The translations under genes were made by a program, and so were the position numbers. Of a DNA stretch of 64,000 nt, positions 1 through 15,100 are shown in pieces; position 1 is the first letter of the stretch; each line of letters begins with the position of its first letter. Below the pieces are notes generated by a model. The model was given only the letters and a program-made list of their open reading frames with translations, was not told the DNA's origin and did not search any database. The stretch is taken from assembly GCA_024734555.1 (NCBI GenBank), contig JANPWX010000097.1, positions 1,255,391 to 1,319,390 of the forward strand, written 5' to 3'. This DNA comes from Trochalopteron elliotii (taxonomy: Eukaryota > Chordata > Aves > Passeriformes > Leiothrichidae).

Positions 1-3000
1 TAGATATGAAATTTCCCAAAAGACTGTTAACACACCCACTGTTCTAAAGTAAATGTTTATATGTGCCATTACAAAAGACAAAAGGACAGAGAGGGCTGGA
101 AACTCTTGTCCACAGGAGGAAAACAATTTCACATCTTAAAAGGTGGGTTTGTCTGTTTTGTTTGTAGAGTTAGGACTGTGGTCACAAACACATTTCACCA
201 TTTCTACTTTTCAAACCTGGAGTACAGCAACATCAAATTAAAACCAAAGAAATTAAAAATAGTTTCATTTAAACCTAATTATATCATTAAATGCATTTTT
301 TTGTATTACACAAAAGGTTAATATCATAGCAACTTATTAAAAGAATTTCTGTGAGCCTCATCAGGAAAGTTAATAATTTAGATACCATATGAAGTACAAG
401 AAAAATCCCTGTGATACATTTGTCTGTATAAAGTAGCAGTTTTCAAGGTTATTATTTTCATATGTCTTAATAGAGGTGAATGCTGCTAACTGGAAAACTA
501 AATATACTTTGCGATTTATGAATTCAGTAATTGCATTTTGTGTGCTAATTAAAAGCAAAGCCAAGAAGAATATTTCAGAAGGGAATAAAAAAAGTGTCTT
601 CTGAATACACATGTACTCATAATATGTAGTACACATTTAATACCATTAAATATTTAGAGTTTCTCTGTCTATTGTCTGCGGAGATGCACATGCAGACCTC
701 TTGCAATGGAGCTTTTCATGACCAAATATTCTGCCATTTCCCTGTCTGGTGGGGTCACAGAATACCAATTGATTCACTACATAATGCAATATTCTAGACA
801 TGGCAAAGAAGAAATGAAGAGCCAAAAAGGCTAAAGTGGAGTCTTGATTTTGACTCATGTAAAGCACAATAAAGTTAAAATGCAAAGGTTGCTACTTGTA
901 AGATTTAGAAGGTTTTTGAAGCCAGTTCTACATTCCAGATTTGCACAGAAAGAGACTAGAAAAGTCAGGAAACAGAATGAAAGCACTCACAAAGAGAGAA
1001 GGTAAAAAGTCTGGCAGTAAGGGAAAACAAATGAAGAAGAAACTCAAGAAAAACTCTAATCAGACCTAGGAAACCTAAATTGCATTCTCCAGACAGATGA
1101 GATTTTTGTATATAAACAATCTCCGAGTGGAAGGAGAGCTATTAGGGTAGTGGTTAGGATAAGTTTTCTCTGTTAGTAACCAGTGGTATCTACTTATCAC
1201 CATGCTGAATGTTCAAATTGCACCTGAGCCTCCAATTTTCTGCCAAAGAGAGTGTAACATTGTCCCGAATGTTCACCAAAAGGATGAGGAAAAAGCCTAG
1301 GAAAAAGGCTATACCAAGAATCATATTAATATAGAATGTTATTTAGGGGAACATACTAATTTATGTCTCTTTCACAATCATTTGCTACATGGTGGCAACA
1401 AACTGTTTGTTTTTTCATCTGCTTTCCATTTTCTTTCCTTGTTGCTGGCTGTAATCACCTCCAGGCAAATGGAGTTGCTATTATAGCAGACTTTTCATCT
1501 TTACTGGTGTTATGTTTATATCTTAAAGAAATGGTTTTGAACTAGGAGTAGTAATGGATGAAAGAGCAAAGTTGAATACAGGAGGAAAATAACCACATAG
1601 TAGAGAAGAAAGCCAAATGGAAGGGTAAAGATGACCTTATTTGTTCAAAAAGCATTATAGGTTATTTTTCATTCCTTCTTAGCTACAGATTCAAAAAAAT
1701 AATGGTTTTAATTTTCTTTTCTCATTTCAGACTTTTAGTGCCTATATAAGCATAGGAAATATCTTGCTTTAAAGAAAACAAAAACAAATTAAAAAAAAAT
1801 CAAAAATAAACAACAAAAACCACAACCCTCCACAATCCTTTTATCATTATTCCAATGAAAAAAATAGTATATTATCCATTTCCTCTTTTTGAGAGACTAG
1901 TTCTTACACATGATGAAAAATTGCCTTCCATCAAAATAACTTCACAAGCAAGAATGTAAAGGTACAAAATATCAAGGAAAAACACAACTCTCATACAAAA
2001 AATGTTGCAGTGGATGATGTTGCTGGAAATTGACATTCTAATTTCTTTTGATCTTTGTCACTTCTTAAAAACACATACTAAATTTTTTTCCAGTTTTAAA
2101 ACTGTGTAGTCACTCTGAAGACAGCAAGGCCGTCCAGGCAGAGGGATATTATCTGACATAAAACTAAAGTAAATATCTCTCTTTATACAAGTTTGGAAAG
2201 CTGAATCAGAGCTCATTTGCATATGAAGATACAGGAAGTGTAAGTGAACTTCTTCAAATCAGCTTATCACACAGACTGAGGACTGTGATTGTTGTCTTCT
2301 ATTGGTTATGAGGGTGGGACAAAGCAGTTATGAAATGCTATCTGCTTGAAAGAAATAGCCAATCCAATAGAAATCGTGTTGGAATCACAACCTCATCTAT
2401 CTAGTACATACACCTGAAAACATGAAACAAAGAACACAGAGAGCGTCCATTCATTGAAAACAGGGAAACGCAATATGGAACTTAAGTGAAGCTCAACACA
2501 TTTTTCCCTTTTTACAGAAGGAATCTGTGTTAAAGTGCATAGGCATTTATTGCAAAAGACATAATGAACAAAAACTGGAATTTACCTAGTGCTACTCAAC
2601 CCAATCAGTCTCAACTTAGACCTCTTAAAAGCATAATTAAAATAAAGTTTTCCTTATCACAACATTATAGTGGTATTTTCACATTGCAATATTCAGAGGA
2701 CAAATTCATTCCTTGCTGGCAAGAATACACTTTAACATTTCTTAGAAACATAGTTTTAATCTTAGACTATAAAATTACATTAAAAAAAAAAAAAGACAGG
2801 TTTTCCTACAAGTGGCAAAGACACTTTAGTTAGAGGATTTTTAATTGGAGTGGGAGACATTGCAAACTCTTCATGGACCATCACAGTGGTGAGGCAATAA
2901 TAATATTTATTGTCAATGGCCAAGTATTGTCCATTGTCCAACTGCTGTCTGCTATTTATTTATTTGATTAACAAAAAATTTGCTTGGTAGAAACACCTGA

Positions 3001-4260
3001 CCTGTTGTGAATGTTTCCCTGCTTTTTGGACTCAAAGCTTTTTGGTTAGGATCCATCCATCCTTCATCCCTCCCTTCATTGTGTTTTTTTTTCATTTTAG
3101 CAGAACATTCATACTTAGGCTGTACATTTTTCTCACTAGCATTTTCAACTGCAGCACCTATAAGAGCACATTCCCACACCTGGAAAAGTCAGTCCCAGTC
3201 TCCCATGATATTCCTAGTTTCTGAAAACTGGGGGATTCTCAAAAGGATTTTTCTTTAGCGACTCTGTCTGAAACAGTAAAAAAACCATATCTCTTTTGCC
3301 ATCTCAAAAACATTTTAAGATTCTTTCTTTTTCAGTTGATTACAATGAGGACTGATGGGCAAAGAAGAAATTGTCTGAAAATTGTATCTTGTGGCGTTTT
3401 GCAGAAGGCAGGTACGCATCATGAATCCTATACTCAACCCAGTGGAAACTAGTCCTTGGCAGGGACATTCTGTGCTTTCCTGTGAGCTACAACACAGAAT
3501 TTGCCACACTAGAACAAGCCCCAACCTCTCTTAAGTGCCAGCACGTGGTGTATCAGGGCAGAGGTATGCAGCACAAATATCAAGGAACACGGGGTGGTCT
3601 ATGGAGTCACCACCCATGTACCTTCCCTCTACCACTATTTCCTCTTTGGCTTTTTGAAGAATTCACTAAACATCTCCACTGCATTTGGGGTGTTTTTTCT
3701 ATGTTGTCATCATCTAGGTCTTTGTTCTGTTAATCATTAGAATCTGGTCCATGATGCTCTCTCAGGGGTTACAAAAAAAAGCCAAATATCTCTTTTCTCA
3801 AGTAGCAGGGAGGTGGGAACTTCTGACCTTTCTAATGGGGTTATCAGCAAAAGAAACATCAAGGTTGCTTTATGGTGCCAGCTCATTCCCAATGTGATGA
3901 TAATATATTTAGAGAGAAACATGAGAACAATGCAGAGGATTGAAAACTAAGGATGCAGCAAAAACCTGAAAGAGCTTTTTTAAAGCTGACTCATTTCATA
4001 ATCTGTATTATATTTTTGTAAACAACTGTTGCTGTCAGTTTATTTCCCCAGGATTTTTGTGGATTCACAGTTAAAAACCACCCATCATTGCAGGTGTCCC
4101 ACAACTCAGTCTGAATAAAAAGGTGCTGTGAAATACTATAAGTGAGGCATCATGTTTTTTACACTGTAAATGACCTGTTTTAGACTAAACAAGGGATGAA
4201 CAGTAAGCTTCAATGAAACGCAGCAATATCTTTTCCCCTCTGGCTGCTCACGCCATAGAG
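1..4260. other. AT-rich unique sequence, no gene seen
   Basis: This stretch has homopolymer A and T runs and scattered short open frames (under 90 codons) that carry no recognisable domain and no consistent splice signals. I see no repeat family I can name. One sub-region (2200-2400) has an octamer and CCAAT-type motifs and is listed separately. It is probably intergenic or intronic. Confidence 0.6.
2200..2400. promoter_or_regulatory. possible regulatory element with octamer and CCAAT-type motifs
   Basis: A perfect POU octamer ATTTGCAT lies at 2215-2222. An ATTGG box (reverse CCAAT) starts at 2301, and two closely spaced CCAAT motifs lie around 2359-2367. Octamer and CCAAT motifs are known binding sites for POU-family and NF-Y factors. 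No TATA box, CpG island or downstream open frame is obvious, so this is more likely a distal element or chance clustering than a promoter. Function is inferred only. Confidence 0.15.
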
Positions 4261-4299
4261 CATGATGACAGAGAAAATGACAAGTGAGTCACTAAAACA

Positions 4300-4625
4300 A
4301 CATTATTGGAATTGACAGAGATTGAGACAGCCATATTCGACTCTAAAAGATACAGTCTATGTTTATCTGACTGGGCTGGAGTTGACGAGTTTAGGTACCT
4401 GCAGGTTCACATCTGGTTACGTTCTAATCTAAATTCCAATGAGGTTATTGATTCTGTTTGTATAAGAACACAGGTGAAGCTGGATGGGCTTTTCAAAGTA
4501 AATTGTTGTCCGAACCATGTTAGAAGTGGCTGCTTGTCCCACGTATAGTGTTGTATGCAGTCGCTGATGGAATATGGCTGTGCCCATTACAGATATTGCT
4601 GGCTCTCTGGAGATTAAACGTTCTA
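4300..4625. other. CpG-retaining block of unknown origin
   Basis: About seven CpG dinucleotides fall in roughly 320 bases, while the surrounding kilobases are nearly CpG-free. An 80-codon plus-strand frame (4306-4548) is open here but has no ATG start (it opens on TTG), no domain and no clear splice sites. Short pieces such as the segment around 4391-4445 resemble the old palindromic reptile/bird interspersed repeats by eye. It may be an ancient repeat piece, a conserved element or a younger insertion; I cannot separate these. Confidence 0.3.
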
Positions 4626-4639
4626 CAGCACTAACTCCA

Positions 4640-7600
4640 GAGATTTATAACTCTTGACAATTTTATGGCCCACCTTAAATAGTTGCCCTCTGTAAAAAAA
4701 GCAGCCTGTACTTAGAACAGTATGTAATGGTAAGAGCTTCTTTGCAGAGTTTTTACAGAGCACTGGGTATCAGCTGACAAATACTCTGAGACAAATATCA
4801 GAGCCACCAGAGAGGAGGAAAAAAAAAACCAACAAGTGACAACCTTGCAATAACCTGTGGAGAGGCTTCTTCTGTCCCACTGCATAACAGCAGATCAACA
4901 GTGTAATTCCAAACAACATTGAAAAAATAATCTTAATATTTGTATGTTTCTCTGTAATTGTTCCTCTCGTCATGAGGGTGAAAGTCCTGTTAAAAATGGA
5001 ACTGAATAAACTACTAACAAATGGTACTCTCAATAGGTAAAAGTGATTAAAACAGTATAAGACTGAGTAGAGCCAATGCTGATGGGGACCAATGGGGAGT
5101 CACTTTTCTTGAGGAGAGTATCATTGCAGAAAGCTATAATGATGAGGGGATGAAGGAGCAATGTATATTTTCATACCCTCCCATTTCTTAGCAGAGAAGT
5201 TTTGTGTCTGTGTAGCTGATTTGCATTTCAGGAGATCCTTCTCCCAGGGACAGATAGTGTACTAGCACTGTCACAACATATATAGAAACTCAAGGACCAC
5301 ATAAAACTAAAGGGCAGGAGGTAAGGTCTGAATCAAGGTGGTCACAAAGACCTACAATCTGGATTGTTTTCTCTATTTGACCACATACAGCACAGAAAAT
5401 GAAGATGAAAGACAAGGCAAATGCACACAGGTTAGAGAGGTTAGGGCAAAACTACAGAAATTTCAAGCTGAATGAATATGCTGGAATTTACGTAAGATTC
5501 CTTTCAAGCTTTTCTGAAAGAATTGTGTTGGCAGGTTCTATGTAAAAACCCATTATCAAGGAACTACTATATTAAGTAGCTCTTTCACACATCTTTGAAA
5601 GTCTAGCTTGAAGTGCAACCTGACATGATGCAAATTGCCTAAGAAGGCAGCTCAACAACCCATTGATATCCAAGTGCAGGAGTATAAGATAAAACCTGTA
5701 GCCCTTAACCAAGGCTGGATTTAAGCTCCAGATAAAAGAAAGCAAAAAGATGACAGAAGATAAATTCAGTATCAGAGAGCAGGTTTGCAGGTGTTCCTAT
5801 GGTTTCATTTCCTTAAGGACACTATTTGCAGAGAACAATGATTATAATAAAGCAAAACAATTGCAGTAAATTACTGTGAAACAAACCAAATACATTCAGT
5901 ATTGGTATATAAGAACTTGGCACCAAGGTCAGTTCCAGCTGAGCTGGAAAACAGCTCACCAAATGGTGTAGTAAGTTAAGTTTGACATTGCTCTCTTGGA
6001 GTAGAAGTGCTGTAATGTATGTTATTATCCACTGATATTAATGAGTTCAAGAACATTTGAAAACTATATATTGTGCATGAGCATCATACTTTCAACCTGG
6101 AATGCTTATGCTTATGGGACCACCATAAATCCATTCTTTGATGAAAGACAAGGGTTTTACAGAAGTCATTTCTATGTAACTGCTCATCAGGTAAAACACA
6201 AATGAACACCTCAAAGCTTTTTATTGCACTCTTCATGGACTTGTTAGGATGCATAGAGAGCATCCTTAGGGCAAGACTGCTCACGTCTCTTCTATCTCTA
6301 CAGATGGTATCAGCTGTCTCTGGGAGAAAACAGCAGAATTTGAAATCAAATACTGCAAAGCAGGCCAATAAAATGTTGATGCATGAAGCTATTTCAGGGT
6401 TGTTGTTTGTTTGTTTGTTTTTTAATTACTTGATATTGCCTATGTTTTGCTCTGATCACTTGAAATTTCAAGCCTCTTTAAAAAAGTCAGTGAACCAATC
6501 TACAAGTGTCAGATCAGACATGGCAACTTCTTTGCACTTCAGCTATTTCCCACAGGCAATGCTCTTCTAGCAACACAGCATTTTTAATGAAACATCGCTG
6601 TATGCCACAGGAAGCATGCAGCTTTCTCAAAACTGACAGGTTACTAAAGAAACCGTGTCTTTAACTTAATAAGTCAAATAACCTGAAGTTTTCAGAAAAA
6701 CTTAAGTTTTACTGAGGCTTTATGGGAGTCTAGAGTCAATAGGACTGGAGATATTTCCCCTCTGCAGAATAAAACTCTGGTATAAGCCACCTCCCACTTT
6801 TCACTCCAATGACAGAAAACCAGGCAAGTAGAAGAACATCTAGGTTCTGGAGCATTCAGTGGAAACATTAAAGCATATCAGCTACTGGAACATTGTTGTT
6901 TGTATGGCTGAGAATTACCATCATATTTTGAAAGAGCTTCCTTTCTGTTTTAAGGAGAGCTGGGGAAAGGATCACTTACAAAATACATACCTCTCCAAAT
7001 CAAACAATTTGTAATTGTCCTCGGAATTTTTTTTAGAAAAAGAAAATATTTCCATTCAACTTTACATAATGCTTCAGAAGACACAAGGTGATTGCCAGAC
7101 TGACCTCTCCTTGAAAATTAAGGATTTTATGGATCCCAGAAGTTTTTCTTTGATCGCCCATTTATTTTCTGAAAGGTTGCCTAGGGGCTTTCCAAGTAGC
7201 CTCTAAAGGTAAACCAGTTTTGTAATGCAAGACAAATGAGTTGTTTTTGTTAATAAATGGGTGAATTGGCATTTGTCCCTATGCTCATCATGCACACGGG
7301 TGACCATGCAGATACACAGTTCTCACCTTCCATGTAGGAAGCTGCACTGACTCTCCCTGGCGTGTGGCAGGTGGTAGGAGGCAGTCCTGCCAAAGCTGCT
7401 CTTCTCAGAAATAATACCCGAGTACAAACATATGTGCAAGCATCACACACACATCTATGGAAGGACCAGAGACAAGGTTTCTTTAATGTCTAAGAAGTGA
7501 AAAAAACCCTCCTACATCTGCTCTTTTGAGCAGCCTCATCATAGATTCTTCCTCACTTGGGGGAGACTATATTATAGTTTAACCTTTGTTCCAGGCAATA

Positions 7601-9130
7601 TTTTAGGGGCATAGCTTTGCCAGTAGACAATGGGAGGAAACTGAGAAAGTCAGCAAAAAGCATGGCATGCAAAGAGCTTAGTCACTCAAGGTAAATTCCA
7701 CAGGGGTATGAGGCTAACACACACAATTAAAAATTAACCATCAGCCAATTAAGGCTACCACATTTCTTGGATGAGAACTATGATTTAGGGTTTAACAAAC
7801 ACATGTTTCACTTTTCTAATCAACTTTCTTGTGGGTTCAAGAAAAAAAGTAATGAAACTTGGAAACAAATGGCTTTTCTACATACATATTTGAAAGATGC
7901 AATAAGATGCAATAGGCTTGAAGCATTCACTAAAATCATGCAGATGTAAAAGTGCAGGGCAAAGAGTAGTTCAAAACACCATGGAAAACCACAACCAAAG
8001 TAGATTGAAGAGAGACTTTTTTAGGCTATTCCCTATTTGCCAGCAAAGAAAAATAGCAGCTCCAAGTGACAAAGCAGGTGAAAAGCTTGCACAGCTCTTC
8101 AGAATGGCCTATTATCACCTCAGCAACCCTCAGGCACACACAATTGATACGCAAAAGGGAAAAAACAGCTCTTAACGCCCAGGGCAAAAACAATAAAAAG
8201 AAATTTACAAGTTGTAGCATATAAAATCTGCAAGCACTTTGACTGTACTGATTAAGGTAGGAAAATAAGATGTGACAGAAACAGAAAACAATCTGGAACA
8301 TCATCCTAAGGAAGAAGAGGACATCTTTAACAAGACCTGTAAACCAGGTGGCTCAAGGTGCTCCCCTGAGGTGATGCAGAAAGCCCTTGAGACAACATCT
8401 GTATGAAAAAAAGACAAAAAAATGCAGCTGTTTGGGGCAGCCCCTGTTTTGGGCAGGCTGAGAAAAGTTTTCTGGAGAGTGAAGAGGCAGATTTATTTTA
8501 ACAGTGGAGATAATGTCTGTAGACTTGACAGGAACTTCCCAAGTGATACCAAGTACCCAAAGAAAAAAACATCAATTTGCTGTTCTTCGAAGTAGCAGTG
8601 GACTTCCTCCACAAGCACTTTGGAAACCCTTCTTTCTAGAAAGCAGCACAGATAGTAACAAGTGGTTCAGTTGTGAGATACTCCATGAAGAATCATTATG
8701 CAATGTGCTACTTTTTAAATTCACCTCTTCCAATACTCTAGCTGGAATAACCCATGCACCCAAACCACCACACTAACTTTTGAATTTATGTAAGATGTTT
8801 TTGAAAGAAGGTGGCATGTCCTTGGCCCACATAGCAAAATAAAGGATGATGACTAATATTCAGTGGATGGGTTGGATTAAGAACTTACACCTTGCAAATC
8901 TTTGCCTACAAAAAATCCTAGGTTAACATCCTTGAATCAAGATTACCAAACAGGACACAAATCCAACTCATATCCTGTTGAAGTTTTCAGCCTTCTGGAT
9001 GGATATGAACCACCACCAGTCACATTCTATGGTAATGTGCTGAGCTGAGAAACACAGTGGCACATGAGCTAATATTCCCAATCTTTAGCCCTTCCTGTTC
9101 CTGGTATCTTTTTAGAGACATAGTGCAAGC
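4640..9130. other. unique AT-rich sequence, no gene seen
   Basis: No recognisable repeat, RNA gene or exon was found. A perfect octamer ATTTGCAT occurs at 5219-5226 and a short TTTG-repeat run at about 6400-6421. The longest open frame (6202-6570, plus, 122 codons) has no domain and no family resemblance that I can identify. It is rejected as coding. Confidence 0.55.
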
Positions 9131-9133
9131 AGC

Positions 9134-9181
9134 TGTTGATAGTAATCACACTGTGAGTTATGATTAAATCTACTATCAACA
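9134..9181. other. 48-nt perfect-stem inverted repeat (hairpin)
   Basis: The 11-base arm TGTTGATAGTA (9134-9144) is matched exactly by its reverse complement TACTATCAACA (9171-9181). Inside the loop a further ATCA/TGAT pair and a CAC/GTG pair extend the stem, leaving a bulge on the 3' side. The arms are not simple sequence. It could be a decayed terminal-inverted-repeat element, a structured RNA or a chance palindrome. No flanking target-site duplication is evident. Confidence 0.5.
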
Positions 9182-12100
9182 TGAACCAGAACTCAAATTA
9201 AACAGTTGTGTGTGTCTTGAAACTATGCTCCAAGCAGAGAGATAAAGAAGAGATCTCCTTGGGTAGATGGCATACATCAAATATCTTATCCTTCAGTCAT
9301 TCAGTTCATTTTTCCACTGTGCAGTCCAAGAAGGGCATTATATTTCATGGGCTCATCTAGCTGACTGACAGGTTTTTGGAAGATGTTCCGCTGTGCAAGG
9401 CAGGCATGCCCTTAACCACAATAGAGACAATAAGCAAGAAAGAATGCTTGGTTACACTTGACAGCCTCACCATAGTTTGAAGTTTTTTACTAGATTTGAG
9501 AAACAGAAAAAAGTCAATGGCTTTGAATTAAATTTTCAGACACTGCATAGACAGAACATGCAAATAAACAAACAAAATCCACTTATTGAAAAGACACAAC
9601 GCTAAGACAAGATATTACAGGTGAACAAAACCCAGAATTATTGTCCCCAGTCTCTTTCCAGTATTTTCTCTTTGTTTCATCTATGGTCAGAATGTTTAAT
9701 TTGCAACCCTATGTACGCTTAAACTACCCCTGTGGAATAATTTATGTACTCACTATACTAATACTGTCTTCCCAGCTGGACTGCATTTCACATGAGGTGT
9801 TGGATGTGGGTCTCCTATGATACATTCCATCTGAAAGAACTTCAAAACAGATGTAGTCTAGCTGAATGTAGAAAAAAATAATAGAAAAGAGTATGCCAAG
9901 ACCTCTCAAGTACAAAATGATGATAGTCCTTTGCTGTCATCCCTGACATCAATGGATTGTCTCACGATTATCCCTGGAAGAAAAGTTAACCTGCAAACAT
10001 ATGCACTCCATATATACTGGCAAATATAACCAAATACCTTGAAATAGGCCAATATTTAATCAGTGAGATGAATACTGAAAACAGTTCTCAAGAGTTTGGG
10101 AATTATGTCTTAAAACTAAATTTAGTACTCAAAATAATATACCAGCTCTGACAATGTGTCAACTGCCTACACAGATGATTTGGCCAACACAGGAGAACTA
10201 TGTATATCTGTGGCCACCCTCAGGACAAAGCCAAAATGTCCTTGACAAAGAAAAACCTAAGTAGGCCAGACTAACCTACAAGTTGAGCAAGCTAACAGAA
10301 TTTCCATAGTATAGAACAAATCTCAAAATTAACAGAAATTTTTATGGTTGATATTTATTGGGAAGAAGTGGGTGATTAATTCATCAGACAAAAAAAAAAT
10401 TAACTACAACACTTTATTGAATGGCTATCTACAGTGCTTACTCTGCTTATTGCTCCAATGTATTTAGTGACCAGTTAAAAAATAGCTAAGGATCAAAACA
10501 GAGCTATATCCAACTTCACTATGTTTTCACTTCTTGTTTAATATACCAATATATCCTTCTAATCCATTGCTTGGGCTAAATTTCCTTACAATTTAAAAAA
10601 ATCACTGACACTTGGGGTATGGAAATAATGGAATGCTCTGAGGCAAACAGGGATTAATTGTAATTGTCGATTTTTCTGAGCACACTTAAAGTAGCAGCCA
10701 CATGCTGCCTTATTCCATGAATCCAGGAGATTGTTTGAGCAGGCAGTGTTATATTACTCTGGGGTGGGAAGGAAATCATGTGGGAGCAGCAAGTACATCT
10801 CATAGAGAAAAATTACCATTTTATATTTATTACTTTGACTGGTTTAAGTGCCACAGGAATAGACTCTCTAATGCATTTGAGTGCAATTCCCCAACAATTT
10901 TACTCTGTTGCTTTGTAAACTATTTTTAGGGAAAGTCTCAGAAGACTTTTAAAGGCACAAACCATCTGAATTTAAAAGGTTATTTTGGTGGTTTATCAAA
11001 AGGGTATAAATAATATGATTCATCTTTCCAGATTAGATTGATTCTTCAAATTCAGGTAGGAGAATAGAACTTGAGGAGAAAAATTCCTGTTTTTAACTTC
11101 CACATAATTTTTGTTCCATAGGCTCAAATATGCTTCTTCAGCAGGCTTATCATCATTTTGGATTTCCTTTAGCAACTCTACAGTGTGGATTCTTCTTGCT
11201 TTTAAAACAAGATAATATTATAAGGAAACTTCAGGCTTGAACATACATAACTGTGTAATTATACTGTTCACAAGCTAATAGCAAAAGAGCATAAGGACGT
11301 TCTATTTTAGATTAAGAAAGTTAAGGAAAAAGCAGACAGGCAAAAGTTCATGTCTCTAAAAGGATATTTTACTACAATTTTTTCATTAAACAGTAAGGTA
11401 ATTTCAGGTTCCCTACTACTCTACCTTGCACCTTCACACAGCCATAGACATTAGACATAACCATTTGTTGGCACCCTCTCCTCCATCATCCTGAAAACCT
11501 GAAATCTGAGTGTCCTGCACAAATATGTACCTTTCAGCTGCTAGCAACTTACTACAGATGAATTTTTGTGTTGACCTTCCAGCACAGGTAATTAATACCT
11601 TGAGGAAGTATGTGCATTCTCCCAGTGTATGTAGTGATAGCTACACAATGATAAACCACATGATAAGGCTGAAAAATTTTTACTGATTTATGACATAATA
11701 ATAGCTCAGAGGTGCTTCCTGTTTATTTTAAATCTTTTCTATCTTAGTTGCTGATTCTTGGGCTACACACATTCCAAGGCAGAGTCAGAGCACGCTCTGA
11801 GTCTGACACCTCTGAACAAGGCCTCCTTTCTTAGCTGCTGTTTCAGGGGACACCAGCAAGCATCTTCCAACCCACCCAATTGGCTGTCAAAATAGCTGCT
11901 ACACTGTAACTTATGACATATTTATAGTGCTTCTTAAAGGACATAACAGGCTCTCATAACAACTCAAAATCATTTCTGCGGTGAGTTTGCACACTCTCCC
12001 CTGGAAGTGCCCAGGGCATCCTTAGTCTGGCCTGTTGTGCTGCAGGAAGCACAGGTGTGGGAGGAGTCAAGACCTTTTTTTGGCCATTGTACTATTTATT

Positions 12101-15100
12101 ACACCAGCATCAGGAGAGAAAGTGAAAAAGGCATTGACATCTAGCTGTCATCATCCTGGAAAATTCTAACCCACCACAGTGACTCTAACCCAGAGTGCAA
12201 TATTAGTCCATGCCATTTCATCACAAACTACCAGTTTCAAGCGCTGTTTCCTTTCTGAAAGCTGGATGCAACAAGCAGTCAGCTCACTGTGTTCATCAGA
12301 TGAGGACAGACATGCCAAATTGTCAAGGTCATTGAGCCTTGCAGCATCTGATAGGAGCTGCATGATCACAGCCAGACTGCAGAGTCCTTAAGACAGCAAT
12401 TGCCATCCATATGAAAAGACTTTTCAATGGCTCTTCCCACTCATACCCTTTGGATAAATCTGTGAATTGATGCAAGGATTAGAAAAAGGTAAGCAATTTC
12501 TCCTACAGTCACACACACGCTTGAATAATGGTGCTGGAACTGTTGTATGGCAGGTATTTGGAAGTGAATCACACTAAACAAATAGACTTAATGATTTTGG
12601 TGAATTACACCGTTTTAAGATAACTGTAGCTGTAATACACCAAATAATGCAATACAATAAGCAAACATATTATTCTATTTTTATTTTTATTATTGCAGTC
12701 AAAGCTAGTCCTGTTTTGGGAGATATACAAACCATTTTTTTTCCCAAATTTTGCATATAAAGATACATGTAAACTATCCTGGAATGGGACTAAACTCTGT
12801 GTTAAATGCTCTCCACAGAACTCTGCACAGATCACTTGACAATCCGCCTCAGTGTTTTGTAACTGGCCAAATCCTCCTCTCACTGCCTTTATTCACTGTC
12901 CAATTTTCTGTAATTGTATTACTCCTCAAGGAATGAGGAGGTCTTCAGTCATCGCGTCTAAAAAGTACACTATCTCCACCATTAGCATCTTCAAAGCTGC
13001 ATGGATTTAGCAACAGTAGGAAAGAAAAGCATCTTCTAGATCTTGCCCTTCATTCCAGAGAGAATCACAGTTACACAGAAACAATTCCAACACTTGCAAC
13101 ATCTTTGATTTTTTTTCTTTAAGTGATATGATATACAGCTGACCACAAGGGAGAGGCATAGCAAGTAATTGAAAATAAATTCAAGAAAACAGCGCTGTTT
13201 CTCATGAACCAAACAAAAAGGTTAAGCAGTACCCATCAAAGCAGTAATGTCAACACACACACTCTCCCCTACCCCCCCAAATCAACTCCAGAAAGCTGTA
13301 AAAACATAAGTCAGAAATAGCTCAGATGAATCAGAAAAGTGCTGACTTTCTATTTTACTTTCTCTCCCAGCCCCAGACATATTCAGCTAAACACAAAGCC
13401 ACACCATGATGAAATCAACAACTTGCAAATGAGTAAAACAAAGGATAATGCAGAGAGCAGTGCAAAGATCAGCTGCAGACCTTGCCTCTAGGAAACCTCT
13501 CTCCTTCCACACTCCAGAAACTGCATGCAATGAACTACAGCCACTTGCCACTTAGTGATGAAAACAGAAGTCAAAAGAAAAATCTCAGCAATGACAGTAG
13601 ATGCAGATAAATAATGAGTCCTACCACAGCACTCTCTGGGCTAGGAACAGGGGAAGGACACTCACATCAAATACTTGCATTGGAAAAAGACACTTCAGAC
13701 ATTTCTACAGCTGTTTTCTTCTCGTCATTTCCCACTTTATATCTGTAACTATGGGAACACAAAAGAAAACCAAAGATTTAGGGAAACAGGGATTGAGAAG
13801 CAAGACATCAATAGTTTCTTACAGAGATGAAAAGACAGAGCAGCAAGATCAAATCTTACCAAGAAGGAAATCACATGTGACAGTTCAGTAATGGTCAAAT
13901 ACACATTTCTGGTACAGTGTTTAACCCATAAACACAGAGTCCTAGGTTTTAAATAAGGTAGAAACACTGCCACATTTGCTTCATCTACAAATAACAATGA
14001 ATAATTAGTTCTAAATAGACAGCCCATTTCATTCGCCACAGAAATGCACAGTTTCCATTCAGTGTCACTGGCTTTTGTCTAAGGTTTGCTGCTGTTTACC
14101 TCATTAAGGGCTGGCTTCTGAAATGTTTTGCATCCACAGCGTTCTGTAGCAGAGCAGTTAAATTTGTCACACTTGAAAGAGAACCTTGGAAGTATTAACT
14201 TTGCTATTTGGCCAATTTTTGTTTTAAAATCTTTTCTTTATGCAGAATGAAATACGACAAGTCAGATAAAATTCAGAACCCCCTTTTAAACTGATTCTGA
14301 GAAAAAGTTTTCGGTGTCAGATAAGAATAGAAAAGCCTGAGACACAAGATTAATTTACATATTCAGTTTCATCTAGAAAATACTTTTTTTTGCTGGTTGA
14401 TCTTATGTGACCACATTTCAAGAAGTGGCTTTTCCTCTCAGCTTCAAAGCAAGAGGAAAATAGAAGAATGAACTTTTCTTTTGCTTTAAATCCACACCTA
14501 CTTCAAACACAGCTTTCTTTATGAAAGGCTGAGATCACTTTTAGATTATAAAATTAAGCACTTAATACTTCCTCCCCAAAACAATACATAATTCTGAGCA
14601 CTTCTCTTTAGTGAAGCATATACATTTCTCAAAATTAAAAGACTACTATGGCTTTAAGCAGAGAGACTGAGAAATTTCACGCTTAAAAGAATATTTCCTG
14701 GGAAAATGGAAAGAAAGTTGCAAAGAAGATTCAGCCTCATCTTTCAGCATTAAATTATGGGGGTCTTTTCTGATTCCAGATGAAGTTAATAGTCTGACAA
14801 GTAACAGGGAAGAAATAAAAATCAAACAAAACCAAACCACAATGCTCTAAATTTTTGATCGATTGTTTAGGCTCATTACAGAGGTTGACCCTTCTGGCCT
14901 AATCACCAAGTTATTAAATACTTTGGTTTGCCTGATGGAGACAAAGTTAGACCAGCAGTGAAAGTGCTAACCAAATGGATAACAGACTGGCAATAAGAGG
15001 ATGCCAGGCCTGCTCTCATGAGACTACAACCCTACATTGCCGGTGACCATTTTTATTCCTGCAAGTAGTTCCAAAGTTTTGCCTGACTGCTTCATTTTCA